Of a stretch of DNA of 64,000 nt, positions 1-7,592 are shown in pieces. Made by a program: the position numbers and the translations under genes. The stretch is from Lachnospiraceae bacterium (lineage in GTDB: Bacteria; Bacillota; Clostridia; Lachnospirales; Lachnospiraceae). The notes beneath the pieces were generated by a model. That model searched no databases. It saw nothing but the letters and a program-made list of their open reading frames with translations, and had not been told where the DNA came from. The stretch is taken from assembly GCA_017446045.1 (NCBI GenBank), contig JAFSRP010000016.1, forward strand, positions 1 through 64,000. Direction: 5' to 3'. The number at the start of each line of letters is the position of its first letter. Position 1 is the first letter of the stretch.

Positions 1-129
1 AATGACCGTTACCAGGCCGGGCTTGGTAAACTTTCACCCAATGAATACTACACCTATATCACCACCGGGGAACTACCGGCATCACTCCTGCAGTTTTCTC
101 ATTTTTTCCATCGAGTGTCCTTGACATAG
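1..129 (+). pseudogene. C-terminal end of a transposase (cut by window edge)
   Basis: The frame is open from base 1 to a TAG at 127-129 and gives 42 residues with the pattern R-Y-Q-x-G-L-x-K-L-S-P-x-E-Y-Y-x-Y-x-T-T-G. That resembles the end of DDE integrase-core transposases (IS3-like groups), where a 'Y/R-Q-x-L-x-L-x-P-x-E-Y' signature closes the catalytic domain. The start lies outside the window, so whether the gene is intact cannot be told. No second insertion-sequence end was recognised downstream. The family assignment rests on this short pattern only. Confidence 0.4.
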
Positions 130-168
130 GTAGGGGTTTACAATACTATTTCTTTAAAATGGTTCTTG

Positions 169-272
169 AGATGCTGATAGAAGAAAGACAGGCTATATGT
201 ATTCTTCCGGGAGGTTCCGTAGATGCTGATGGAAGAATTACGGACTGTATTCATTCTTCTGAGGCGGAATCG
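169..272. repeat. Imperfect 52-bp tandem duplication with hairpin
   Basis: AGATGCTGAT occurs at 169 and again at 221, each time followed by GAAGAA and, about 30 bases on, ATTCTTC. Each copy can fold as a GAAGAA/TTCTTC hairpin. It lies between the transposase tail and the 3' end of the flavodoxin gene. It may be the edge of the insertion element or a terminator duplicated once. Confidence 0.4.
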
Positions 273-280
273 AAATTTGA

Positions 281-817
281 TTATCCGAGCGATTGTCCGA
301 AGCGGAATGCATTTTCCAGATCTTCTTCCCGGACGTCCCCCTTTTCCCGGGCACCCCGTACCAGAACCATACCGGCATCTTCCAGATGGAAGAAATTCAG
401 AGTGAGTCTGTACTGTGTGATGATCGCGTCAAACAGCTCCGGCAGTGTTGCGCCCCCTACCAGGATCAATCCGAGCTTCCGGATCGCAAATTCGTTCCTC
501 ATCGGGTTGTGGAGCCGGTCTATGACTGCCTTGAGCTGCGCGCTGATCCCGTAAAAATAGACCGGCGAAGCAATAACGACGATATCCGCTTTCTTGAGCT
601 TGTCATAGATCAGCGGCATGTCATCTTCCTGAATACATGCATGGTCCGTGTTTGAGAAGCATATATTGCAGCCTTTACAGGGATGAACTGTATAATCATG
701 GACCGATATCACTTCAACATCGTGACGATCCGCGACGCCTTTGACAAAAGCGTCGACCAATCTGTCTGTGTTCCCTTTTTTTCTCGGACTTCCGGCTAAA
801 ACAACGATCCTGCTCAT
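281..817 (-). CDS. Flavodoxin-fold NADPH-dependent FMN reductase family protein
   Basis: A 178-residue flavodoxin-like protein. The N-terminus has the FMN phosphate-binding loop G-S-P-R-K-K-G-N-T (residues 9-17) after a hydrophobic beta strand. Then come two short cysteine motifs (C-K-G-C-N-I-C near residues 48-54 and a cysteine before Q-E-D-D-M) and the S-P-V-Y-F-Y-G segment typical of the NADPH-dependent FMN reductase / iron-sulfur flavoprotein group. Such proteins are cytoplasmic and pass electrons from NAD(P)H or ferredoxin to quinones, metals or oxygen species; the substrate here cannot be told. The cysteine cluster C-x2-C-x2-C may hold a 4Fe-4S centre as in Isf proteins. It is transcribed away from the Ldh-family gene from its own promoter. 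Confidence 0.8.
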   Translation of the reverse strand: MSRIVVLAGSPRKKGNTDRLVDAFVKGVADRHDVEVISVHDYTVHPCKGCNICFSNTDHACIQEDDMPLIYDKLKKADIVVIASPVYFYGISAQLKAVIDRLHNPMRNEFAIRKLGLILVGGATLPELFDAIITQYRLTLNFFHLEDAGMVLVRGAREKGDVREEDLENAFRFGQSLG

Positions 818-892
818 GACAATTTTCTCCCTTATTTCCTGAAAAGCTATTCTTAAAGCAGAGCTTCCATATCAGCACATAACCACAGTGAA

Positions 893-921
893 ATTATAAT
901 TCATCTCATGTCACAAAGCAA
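893..921 (-). promoter_or_regulatory. Sigma-A-type promoter for the flavodoxin gene
   Basis: Read on the minus strand: TTGCTT (921-916), a 17-base spacer, then TATAAT (898-893). It lies about 75 bases upstream of the start codon at 817. Consensus match only; the transcription start is not known. Confidence 0.55.
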
Positions 922-1074
922 AGGGGCGCCGTGACCGCCGAAAGTCCTTTTTTTCTGTACCGATGAGGCGGAAGCTGCAGCCGTTTTCACGCACTTTGTG
1001 CTTGCAAAATCCGCGAAACAATAAGAGAATAAAAGAAAAGGGAAACTCTATTTTAATAATATCCGGAGGTATCT

Positions 1075-2190
1075 ATGGCACATATCAAACTCGGGACAGA
1101 CATTTTATCCCGCTTCTGCAGGGACGCTTTCTGCCGCTTCGGGTTCAGTGAAGAGGACAGTAAGATCATTACGGACAATCTTCTGATGGCGGATATCTAT
1201 GGCATCGAGTCCCATGGCGTACAGCGCCTGCAGCGGTATCACAAGAGCATCCAGAACGGCAAGATCCTTCTTGACGCCAAGCCGGAGGTCGTGTTTGAAA
1301 CGCCTCTCTCCGCCGTGATCGACGGGCATAACGGCATGGGTCAGCCGATCGGACACATGGCTATGCGGATGGCGATCGATAAAGCACATCAGTCCGGCAT
1401 GGCGATCGTGACCGTCCGGAACTCCAATCACTACGGCATTGCCGGCTACTATGCCAAAATGGCCTGCGACGAAGGCCTGATCGGCCTCTCCTTTACCAAC
1501 TCCGAGGCAATCATGGTGCCGACTTTCGGCAAAAAGGCCATGATCGGCTCCAATCCCATCGCGATCTCCATGCCTGCAGAGCCGTATCCTTTCTTTTTTG
1601 ACGCTTCCACGACCGTCGTGACGCGGGGCAAGCTGGAGCTTTATAACAAGGCTGAGGAACCCCTGCCCGACGGGTGGGCGCTTGACGAAAAGGGCATCCC
1701 GTCCAAAGATGCGCCGCGTGTCCTTGCCAATATCAACCAGCGCGCAGGCGGCGGTATCATGCCGCTCGGCGGAAGCGAGGAGAAGTCCGGCAGCCATAAG
1801 GGCTACGGCTACGGCATGCTGTGCGAGATCTTTACCTCGATCCTTTCTCTTGGAAAGACCTCCAACAATACCCGGATCAATGGCCTCTGCCATGGCTTTA
1901 TCGCCATCGATCCCGCGCTTTTCGGTGATCCGAAGGAGATCGAGGACCATCTTTCCACCTTCCTTGAGGAGATCAGGGAATCTCCAAAGGCAGAAGGACA
2001 TGACCGGATCTATACCCATGGGGAGAAAGCGGCACTTGCCACTGAACGCGCCAAAAAGGAGGGCGTGCCGGTCGACGTCAAGACCGTGATCGAAATGAAG
2101 GACATGGCAGATTACCTGAAGATGGACTTCGCTTCCTATTTCGGAGATCTCGGCATCGATTTCAACACCGGCTACCAGGCTTCCTTCTGA
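1075..2190 (+). CDS. Ldh family NAD(P)-dependent oxidoreductase (malate/L-lactate dehydrogenase type 2)
   Basis: A 371-residue member of the LDH2/MDH2 oxidoreductase family, the normal length for the group. These soluble dehydrogenases interconvert 2-hydroxy acids and 2-oxoacids (malate, lactate, ureidoglycolate, sulfolactate and others) with NAD(P). The sequence shows the family's E-S-H-G-V-Q-R segment (residues 45-51) and the N-S-N-H-Y-G active-site segment with the catalytic histidine at 119. It also has the glycine-rich G-S-N-P-I-A nucleotide-binding stretch and the G-G-x-x-x-x-S-G-S-H-K-G-Y-G motif. The start is fixed by a CCGGAGG ribosome site 6 bases before the ATG. The substrate is not inferable: neighbours do not define a pathway. 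The gene appears monocistronic. Confidence 0.85.
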   Translation: MAHIKLGTDILSRFCRDAFCRFGFSEEDSKIITDNLLMADIYGIESHGVQRLQRYHKSIQNGKILLDAKPEVVFETPLSAVIDGHNGMGQPIGHMAMRMAIDKAHQSGMAIVTVRNSNHYGIAGYYAKMACDEGLIGLSFTNSEAIMVPTFGKKAMIGSNPIAISMPAEPYPFFFDASTTVVTRGKLELYNKAEEPLPDGWALDEKGIPSKDAPRVLANINQRAGGGIMPLGGSEEKSGSHKGYGYGMLCEIFTSILSLGKTSNNTRINGLCHGFIAIDPALFGDPKEIEDHLSTFLEEIRESPKAEGHDRIYTHGEKAALATERAKKEGVPVDVKTVIEMKDMADYLKMDFASYFGDLGIDFNTGYQASF

Positions 2191-2305
2191 ATAAAAAGGA
2201 AGGCTGCGGTACGTGAAAGAGGCCGCGGGATGACCGTTCCCGGTGCGCTAGTATTCAGAATTCAGAAACAAAAGAAACTTTATTTAACGACAGGGGAGAT
2301 TTACC

Positions 2306-2524
2306 ATGGCAGATATTAAATTCGAGATCAAAAAAGAGATCGCAGTCTTATCTGAAAATGCCAGAGGCTGGCGGAAAGAGCTGAACCTCGTTTCCTGGAA
2401 CGATGCTGCTCCAAAATATGATATCCGGGAATGGTCTCCCGATCATGAGCGCATGGGAAAAGGCGTGACACTGTCCCAGGAAGAATTCATGAGCCTGAAA
2501 GAGGCGTTGATGGACGAAGACTGA
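2306..2524 (+). CDS. YdbC/PC4-like ssDNA-binding protein
   Basis: A 72-residue protein matching the bacterial PC4 (p15/YdbC) family, which adopts a small beta-sheet dimer that binds single-stranded DNA. Visible features are the N-terminal beta strands (I-K-F-E-I-K-K-E-I-A-V-L), the G-W-R-K-E-L-N-L-V-S-W-N segment, the Y-D-I-R-E-W-S-P strand with the family's conserved tryptophan, and the M-G-K-G-V-T-L-S helix start. Full length for the family. It is preceded by a GGGGAG ribosome site and stands alone between two unrelated genes. Its cellular role in Clostridia is not well established. Confidence 0.8.
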   Translation: MADIKFEIKKEIAVLSENARGWRKELNLVSWNDAAPKYDIREWSPDHERMGKGVTLSQEEFMSLKEALMDED

Positions 2525-2768
2525 GGAAGCACGGCAAGATCTTTGGAAAAAGGGGATGTCCGTGATGCCGGCGATCGTGATGAATGCCGCGCTTTGCCGT
2601 GCGGCGATTCCGGGACATTGCAGTCAGCAGCGCAGTATACAGAGAAATCCATCGCTTAAACATTCGTTTTATGGTATCATACAGATAGCCGGACAGCTGT
2701 TCAGCCTTGCATACAGACGGCTGCATATAATATGATGCGCGGCATCTTTAATAATTAAGGAGGTACCC

Positions 2769-3143
2769 ATGAAACTGAAGTATTATAAGTGTGTGAAGTG
2801 CGGAAGCATCGCTACCTTTATCGGCAAGGGTTGTGAGTCCATCAGCTGCTGCGGCGAGCAGATGCAGGAACTGATCCCCGGCACCACCGATGCCGCCGTG
2901 GAGAAGCATGTCCCCGTGGTCGAGATCGACGGCAACACGGTCAAGGTCAAGGTCGGCGAGGTCGCGCACCCGATGCTCCCGGAGCATTTTATCCAGTTCA
3001 TTTCACTGCAGACAGCCCAGGGCGTGCAGGTCAAGAACCTGAAGCCCGGCGATGCGCCTGAGGCAACATTCGCGCTGGCAGAGGGCGATACCTGCGAGGC
3101 AGCTCTCGAATACTGCAACCCGCACGGACTCTGGCAGGCATAA
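2769..3143 (+). CDS. dfx: Desulfoferrodoxin / superoxide reductase (2Fe-SOR)
   Basis: Reduces superoxide to hydrogen peroxide in anaerobes with electrons from rubredoxin. At 124 residues it is the two-iron type. The N-terminal desulforedoxin-like centre I uses C8, C11, C27 and C28. The catalytic centre II has the expected ligands H47, H67, H73, C116 (E-Y-C-N-P-H motif) and H119, with the gating glutamate-lysine pair E45-K46 directly before H47. The start is set by AAGGAGG 7 bases upstream. It is followed by a strong terminator, so it is probably transcribed alone; -10-like TATCAT lies near 2679. Nothing is missing from the active site, so the enzyme is expected to be functional. Confidence 0.95.
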   Translation: MKLKYYKCVKCGSIATFIGKGCESISCCGEQMQELIPGTTDAAVEKHVPVVEIDGNTVKVKVGEVAHPMLPEHFIQFISLQTAQGVQVKNLKPGDAPEATFALAEGDTCEAALEYCNPHGLWQA

Positions 3144-3170
3144 GCTTATAGGACAAAACGCGTTGGTTTT

Positions 3171-3218
3171 AACCGCTGATCATCCAAGTATATAAGGGTG
3201 ATCAGCGGTTTTTTTGTT
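3171..3218 (+). terminator. Rho-independent terminator after superoxide reductase
   Basis: AACCGCTGATCA (from 3171) pairs with TGATCAGCGGTT (ending 3210), followed by a run of seven T and a second T-rich stretch. Confidence 0.9.
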
Positions 3219-3235
3219 TTTCTTTGGAACTAGAT

Positions 3236-3330
3236 ACCCGGCGGGCAGAACGTGATGGTGCAAGAGCGGAAAAACGCCTGCACCACCAGGGTGAAACCCT
3301 TTGCAACATGAGTGGGAAACCTTCGCTGCA
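3236..3330. other. Hairpin-rich intergenic segment, candidate structured RNA
   Basis: Within the 572-base gap between superoxide reductase and the MalY-type gene. GGTGCA(3255)...TGCACC forms a long hairpin with an inner GCG/CGC pair and an A-rich loop. It is followed at once by AGGGT-GAA-ACCCT and then GGGAAACC. No convincing coding sequence: the two short open frames here have no ribosome sites. It may be part of the neighbouring repeat unit or an independent small RNA; no known RNA family was recognised. Confidence 0.3.
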
Positions 3331-3345
3331 GAACATTTTCCATAT

Positions 3346-3640
3346 AGGCGCAATCTTTCATTTTGACACCAATGAAGGCGCCGAAAAGTCGCAAAAATGG
3401 TTTACATAAGCACGAATTTTTCCACATTTAGGCTTTCTTGAAAAATGACACCAATGAATTTGCTGATTTCCATGGTGTCAAAATTGAAAAAGATCTGTAT
3501 ATTGAAATAATTTGATGTTATGTAAACCAAATCGGTCGATTGGTTGGTGTCAAATTCTGACTTTCCTTATATATTGAAAGCTCATCTAGTTATGTCAACC
3601 AGAATGAGCTTTCAAATGGGAAATATTCTCTGATATTCTT
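3346..3640. repeat. AT-rich intergenic repeat array, copy 1
   Basis: A very AT-rich stretch built from recurring words. TGACACC occurs at 3364 and 3446 (82-base period). GGTGTCA occurs at 3474 and 3546 (72-base period). GGTTTACATAA occurs near 3399, and its inverse TTATGTAAACC at 3518 with a variant at 3590. TATATTGAAA occurs near 3498 and 3568. The left part reads in one orientation and the right part in the other. Bases 3518-3564 match 16217-16263 in inverse orientation with one difference in 47. No coding frame is supported here. Confidence 0.7.
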
Positions 3641-3715
3641 ACTATTGGGTCAATGCGTCATACTATGCAAACCCGAAGCTATCAGTCTTTCTGATCCGGA
3701 TCATGCCCGCGGGCC

Positions 3716-4930
3716 TCAGATAAACACGTATTCCTTCAGGCGGTCCATTGCTTTCACTACATAGGCATAAGGCACGGCGAAGTTCATGCGGATCGCCCAG
3801 GGGTCGTGGAAGGGAGCGCCCTGCTGCCAGGCGACACCGACGTCCCAGCCGGCCTTGATGACCTCATCGATGGTCTTTCCGGTCTTTTGGCAGTAGTCCT
3901 CGCAATGCAGGAACATCATATAGGTGCCTTCGGGCCGGCCGGCTTCCATGCCGGGGAAATTGGCCTGAACGAAGTCCCAGGCATAGTAGACATTTTTCGA
4001 AAGCACGCGGCAGAGTTCATCCGCCCAGGTATGTCCCTCATCTGTGTACGCGCCGATCAGGGCGTGCATGGACAGGACGTTCATATCATTATAGTGGCAG
4101 CAGGCACTCTGTCTGCGTACCCGGTCCCTAAGACGCGGATCGCAGATGACATGGTAACTTCCGATCAGACCGGCCAGGTTGAAGGTCTTGCTCGGCGCAT
4201 AGACGGCGATCGTGCGGCGGCGCGCATCTTCGCTGACGCTTTGGGTCGGGATATGCTTATGCCCGTCAAGAATGATGTCCGACCAGATCTCATCCGAAAC
4301 GATCGTCACGTCATTGGCCCGGTAGACCTCCATCGCTTTTTCGATCTCCCAGCGTTCCCAGACCCTGCCGCAGGGATTGTGCGGGCTGCAGAAGACCGCG
4401 AAATGGATATGATTCTCCTTCAGACGCCGGTCCATGTCCTCATAGTCCATGCGCCAGACGCCGTTTTCATCCTTAATGAGCGGGCTGAGCTCGGCGGTCC
4501 GCCCGTTGTCCTCGAGAACATGTGTAAAGCCGATGTAGGTCGGACTGTGCAGCAGGAACTTTTCACCGGGTGCGGTAAATGCCTGCAGGGCGGAGGCAAC
4601 GCAGCCCAGCACACCGTTTTCATAACCGATGTCATCCGGGGTGATGTAGTCCACGCCGTTGCGCAGCCTGTGCCAGCGGATAATGGAGTCGTAGTATTCC
4701 TTTGGCGGCATGAAATAGCCGAAGGCCGGATGCGCGGCGCGGCGGATGATCGCTTCGGTGATGGAAGGCGCGGTCGCAAAATTCATGTCCGCGACCCACA
4801 TGGGAATGGCGTCGAATCCTTCCTTCGGTGCTTCCGGCGCTTTGGCGAAGCTCACTTCGGCACCGATCGCGTCTACGGCGATGGAATCCAGACCGTGGCG
4901 CTCCAGCATCGTCTCAAAATCAAAGTTCAT
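3716..4930 (-). CDS. PatB/MalY family PLP-dependent cystathionine beta-lyase/aminotransferase
   Basis: A 404-residue fold-type I PLP enzyme of the MalY/PatB subgroup. Relatives cleave the C-S bond of cystathionine, cysteine conjugates or djenkolic acid to pyruvate, ammonia and a thiol, and some also act as aminotransferases. Visible hallmarks are the P-M-W-V-A-D-M-N substrate-cap segment (residues 43-50), S-P-H-N-P-C-G-R with N185, V-S-D-E with D213 contacting the pyridine nitrogen, and S-K-T-F-N-L-A-G with PLP lysine K248. The length is normal for the group. It is transcribed alone toward the repeat array, divergent from the transaldolase gene. E. coli MalY also modulates a transcription factor, but nothing here suggests that. 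Confidence 0.9.
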   Translation of the reverse strand: MNFDFETMLERHGLDSIAVDAIGAEVSFAKAPEAPKEGFDAIPMWVADMNFATAPSITEAIIRRAAHPAFGYFMPPKEYYDSIIRWHRLRNGVDYITPDDIGYENGVLGCVASALQAFTAPGEKFLLHSPTYIGFTHVLEDNGRTAELSPLIKDENGVWRMDYEDMDRRLKENHIHFAVFCSPHNPCGRVWERWEIEKAMEVYRANDVTIVSDEIWSDIILDGHKHIPTQSVSEDARRRTIAVYAPSKTFNLAGLIGSYHVICDPRLRDRVRRQSACCHYNDMNVLSMHALIGAYTDEGHTWADELCRVLSKNVYYAWDFVQANFPGMEAGRPEGTYMMFLHCEDYCQKTGKTIDEVIKAGWDVGVAWQQGAPFHDPWAIRMNFAVPYAYVVKAMDRLKEYVFI

Positions 4931-5097
4931 GACGGGTTCCTTTCAGAATGTATATACATATAGATTTATACCGGTCGTATTTATATACGGCGTTCTTATT
5001 GTAACGCATGAACAGGCCGGCACGCAACAGTGCAGTAGGGACACATTTCTGACGGAGCGCAATGGCTCGTCGTCGAACCCCGGCCGGCGAAAAAAGA

Positions 5098-5126
5098 TTT
5101 ACAAGCGGAGCAGGGGTCATTACAAT
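5098..5126 (+). promoter_or_regulatory. Sigma-A-type promoter for the transaldolase gene
   Basis: TTTACA (5098-5103), exactly 17 bases, TACAAT (5121-5126); about 60 bases before the transaldolase start codon. Confidence 0.6.
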
Positions 5127-5186
5127 AATAGACAGGGACTCGAAAAGGTCCTGAATGGCCATAATAATACTTGGAGGAATACAGAT

Positions 5187-5864
5187 ATGAAACTGCTGAT
5201 CGATCATGCGGATATCGACAAGATCCGGGAGATATACAGGTATTATCCGGTGGACGGCGTGACGACGAATCCGTCGATCCTCGCGGCGGCAGGCAGGCCT
5301 CCGTTCGAGGTCCTGCGGGAGATCCGGGACTTTATCGGACCGGATGCGGAGCTGCATGCGCAGGTGATCGCGCGGGACGCTGCCGGTATGGTGAAGGACG
5401 CAAAAAGGATCACGAAAGAGCTCGGCATGGGGACCTGGGTCAAGATCCCTGCGGTGCCGGAGGGCTTTGCCGCCATGCGGGAACTGTCCGCGGAAGGGCT
5501 CCGCATCACCGCAACGGCGATCTACACGCCGATGCAGGCATATCTTGCGGCCAAGGCAGGCGCGCTTTACGCGGCAGTTTATATCAACCGGGTCGACAAC
5601 ATGGGCTTTGACGGCGTGAAGGTGGCGAAAGAGATCCATGACATCTATACGAAGAACGGAATGGACGCCGGCCTTCTGTGCGCGAGCTTCAAGAACTCCC
5701 AGCAGGTGCTGGAGCTGGCGGAATACGGCGTTCGCGCGGCGACAGTCGGACCGGATGTGATCCTGAATTTTGTAAAGAACGCAGCCATCACCTCCGCTGT
5801 AGAGGATTTCATCCGTGACTTTGAAGGTCTTACCGGACCGGGAAAGACGATGAGCGACTGCTGA
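5187..5864 (+). CDS. FSA/TalC-type transaldolase family protein
   Basis: A 225-residue short transaldolase of the fructose-6-phosphate aldolase (FSA/TalC) type, a Schiff-base TIM barrel. Catalytic lysine K86 sits in W-V-K-I-P, matching K85 of E. coli FSA. D6 (L-L-I-D), the G-V-T-T-N-P-S loop (residues 24-30), the T-A-T-A-I-Y strand and the final G-P-D substrate loop are all present. Members either transfer dihydroxyacetone units in the pentose phosphate pathway or cleave sugar phosphates or sulfo-sugars; the sequence does not decide. The ATG at 5187 is chosen because GGAGG lies 8 bases upstream. The open frame extends further upstream but without a ribosome site. The gene has its own promoter and is probably a single-gene transcript. 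Confidence 0.88.
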   Translation: MKLLIDHADIDKIREIYRYYPVDGVTTNPSILAAAGRPPFEVLREIRDFIGPDAELHAQVIARDAAGMVKDAKRITKELGMGTWVKIPAVPEGFAAMRELSAEGLRITATAIYTPMQAYLAAKAGALYAAVYINRVDNMGFDGVKVAKEIHDIYTKNGMDAGLLCASFKNSQQVLELAEYGVRAATVGPDVILNFVKNAAITSAVEDFIRDFEGLTGPGKTMSDC

Positions 5865-6025
5865 TGAAGCCGGTTGCAGATGAGGCCGGTTGTTGACGAA
5901 ATCGGGCGCAGACGAAGCTGACCGCAGGAATTGAATAGATCGTATCCGGTGACCGCCTGTATGCAGATAAGACCTGCAGCAGGCGGTCTTGCTGCGCACT
6001 GCAGGCACACTATGTAAAAAAACAC

Positions 6026-6053
6026 TTTACAAATGCCGGAAAAGTGGTATAAT
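6026..6053 (+). promoter_or_regulatory. Promoter of the Re-citrate synthase operon
   Basis: TTTACA (6026-6031), 16-base spacer, perfect TATAAT (6048-6053). It lies about 100 bases upstream of the first gene of the operon and directly before a palindromic site. Confidence 0.7.
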
Positions 6054-6059
6054 GGCGCA

Positions 6060-6070
6060 CATGTATACAA
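6060..6070. promoter_or_regulatory. Candidate GntR/FadR-type operator
   Basis: TGTATACA, a perfect palindrome, sits at 6062-6069 at the expected transcription start, 8 bases after the -10 box. FadR-subfamily GntR proteins bind sites of the general form t-x-GT-x(0-1)-AC-x-a, and a GntR gene is the second gene of this operon. A second related word, GTGTAT, lies 10-20 bases further. The link to this regulator is an inference from position. Confidence 0.4.
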
Positions 6071-6155
6071 TAAAACAATGTGTATCGTTATGCGCCGATG
6101 CAGTCATGTGATAATACACGGGATGAGGCGCAGCAGATATAAAGGAGGAACGACA

Positions 6156-7535
6156 ATGCTCGAGATGTCAAAAAAGACAAACCTGCTGGAGGAAAACCAA
6201 TATAAATATTCCCTGCAGGATATTCCGGATCCCGAACTATTCCGGGACGTATACAGTTATGAAGAGGTACCGAAGGTAGCGTTCAACCACCGCCGGGTGC
6301 CGATGAACATGCCTGAGGAGATCTGGATCACGGATACTACCTTCCGTGACGGGCAGCAGTCGATCAATCCCTATACACCCGAGCAGATCGTCCAGCTCTA
6401 TAAGCTGATGGCGCGGCTGGGCGGCCCTTACGGCATTATCCGCCAGACCGAGTTTTTCGTCTACAGTGAGCGTGACCGCGAGGCGATCGCACGCTGCCAG
6501 GATCTCGGTCTCCGCTTCCCGGAGATCACGACCTGGATCCGCGCGACACGTGAGGATTTCAAGCTTGTCAAGGATCTCGGTATCCGCGAGACAGGCATCC
6601 TGGTATCCTGCTCCGACTATCACATTTTCAAAAAGCTGAAAATGACCCGTAAACAGGCTATGGAAAAGTACCTCGCGACCGTTGCGGACGCTTTTGAAGA
6701 AGGCGTCATGCCGCGCTGCCATCTGGAGGACGTGACCCGCGCCGATTTCTACGGCTTCGTCGTTCCCTTTGTCAACGAGCTGATGCGGATGTCCCGCGAC
6801 GCGGGGATCCCGGTCCGTATCCGTGCCTGCGACACCATGGGCTACGGTGTCCCGTATACCGAGGTCGCACTGCCGCGTTCCGTACCGGGCATCATTTACG
6901 GCCTGCAGCACTATTCGGACGTCGAGAGCGAAATGCTGGAGTGGCACGGACACAACGATTTCTACAAGGCAGTGGCGAATGCCGCTACCGCATGGCTGTA
7001 CGGTGCCTGCGCAGTCAACTGCACGCTGCTCGGCATCGGCGAGCGGACCGGCAATGTGCCGCTTGAGGCTATGGTCTTTGAGTATGCTTCGCTGCGTGGT
7101 TCCCTGGACGGCATGGATCCGACGGTGATCACGGAGATCGGTGAGTTCTACAAGAATGAGATAGGCTACAAGATCCCTCCGATGACCCCGTTCGTCGGCC
7201 GCAACTTCAATGTGACGCGTGCCGGCATCCATGCGGACGGCCTTCTGAAGGATGAGGAGATCTATAACATTTTCGATACGGAGCGTATCCTCAACCGGCC
7301 TGCGATGGTCATGATCAACAAGAATTCCGGCCTGGCAGGCATTGCCTACTGGATGAACCAGAACTACCGGCTGAAGGGCGACGCGCAGGTCGACAAAAAG
7401 GATCCCGTCGTCATGAAGCTGAAGGAATGGGTGGACAAGGAATACGAGGGCGGCAGGACCGCTACGCTGTCTACAGAGGAGATCGAAGGCAAGATCGAGG
7501 AGTTCTCCGGCGGACTGTATAAGAAGACCGTCTGA
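6156..7535 (+). CDS. Re-citrate synthase (isopropylmalate/homocitrate synthase family)
   Basis: A 459-residue DRE-TIM metallolyase. It has the signature D-T-T-F-R-D-G-Q-Q-S after E-E-I-W-I-T, then R-Q-T-E-F-F-V-Y-S, C-H-L-E-D-V-T-R-A-D, and the metal-binding E-W-H-G-H-N-D segment followed by G-x-G-E-R-T-G-N-V-P-L-E. These segments read like the clostridial Re-citrate synthase subgroup (type enzyme from Clostridium kluyveri), which condenses oxaloacetate and acetyl-CoA with Re-face stereochemistry. It lacks the C-terminal regulatory domain of leucine-pathway LeuA. The strongest support is context: isocitrate dehydrogenase and aconitase follow in the same operon and leucine genes are absent. 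The start is set by AAAGGAGG 7 bases before the ATG at 6156. Homocitrate or citramalate synthase are alternatives. Confidence 0.82.
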   Translation: MLEMSKKTNLLEENQYKYSLQDIPDPELFRDVYSYEEVPKVAFNHRRVPMNMPEEIWITDTTFRDGQQSINPYTPEQIVQLYKLMARLGGPYGIIRQTEFFVYSERDREAIARCQDLGLRFPEITTWIRATREDFKLVKDLGIRETGILVSCSDYHIFKKLKMTRKQAMEKYLATVADAFEEGVMPRCHLEDVTRADFYGFVVPFVNELMRMSRDAGIPVRIRACDTMGYGVPYTEVALPRSVPGIIYGLQHYSDVESEMLEWHGHNDFYKAVANAATAWLYGACAVNCTLLGIGERTGNVPLEAMVFEYASLRGSLDGMDPTVITEIGEFYKNEIGYKIPPMTPFVGRNFNVTRAGIHADGLLKDEEIYNIFDTERILNRPAMVMINKNSGLAGIAYWMNQNYRLKGDAQVDKKDPVVMKLKEWVDKEYEGGRTATLSTEEIEGKIEEFSGGLYKKTV

Positions 7536-7592
7536 TGAGAGGATCCCGGATAAGAAATAAATGGTTTTTAAAAGAACAGGCAGGATAGAAAA

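Noticed and set aside
1105-2019. 304-codon minus-strand open frame opposite the Ldh-family gene
   Set aside because: It lies entirely antisense to a well-supported gene, has no ribosome site and no recognisable domain. High GC content opens long antisense frames throughout the window (others at 6237-8153, 14277-16112, 17858-19423, 26130-27497, 33945-36890, 37950-39875 and 41501-44200 are the same kind).
3224-3427. Short open frames of 61 and 65 codons in the gap after superoxide reductase
   Set aside because: They overlap each other on opposite strands, lack ribosome sites and cover a hairpin-rich segment and the repeat array; not credible genes.
3346-3640. CRISPR array
   Set aside because: Repeats are present, but conserved words are only 10-17 bases, spacing is irregular (72-82), orientation flips within the array, and no cas genes are nearby.
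4746-5186. Upstream extension of the transaldolase frame
   Set aside because: The frame is open to 4746 but this would overlap the MalY-type gene. The ATG at 5187 has a strong ribosome site and gives a standard FSA N-terminus.
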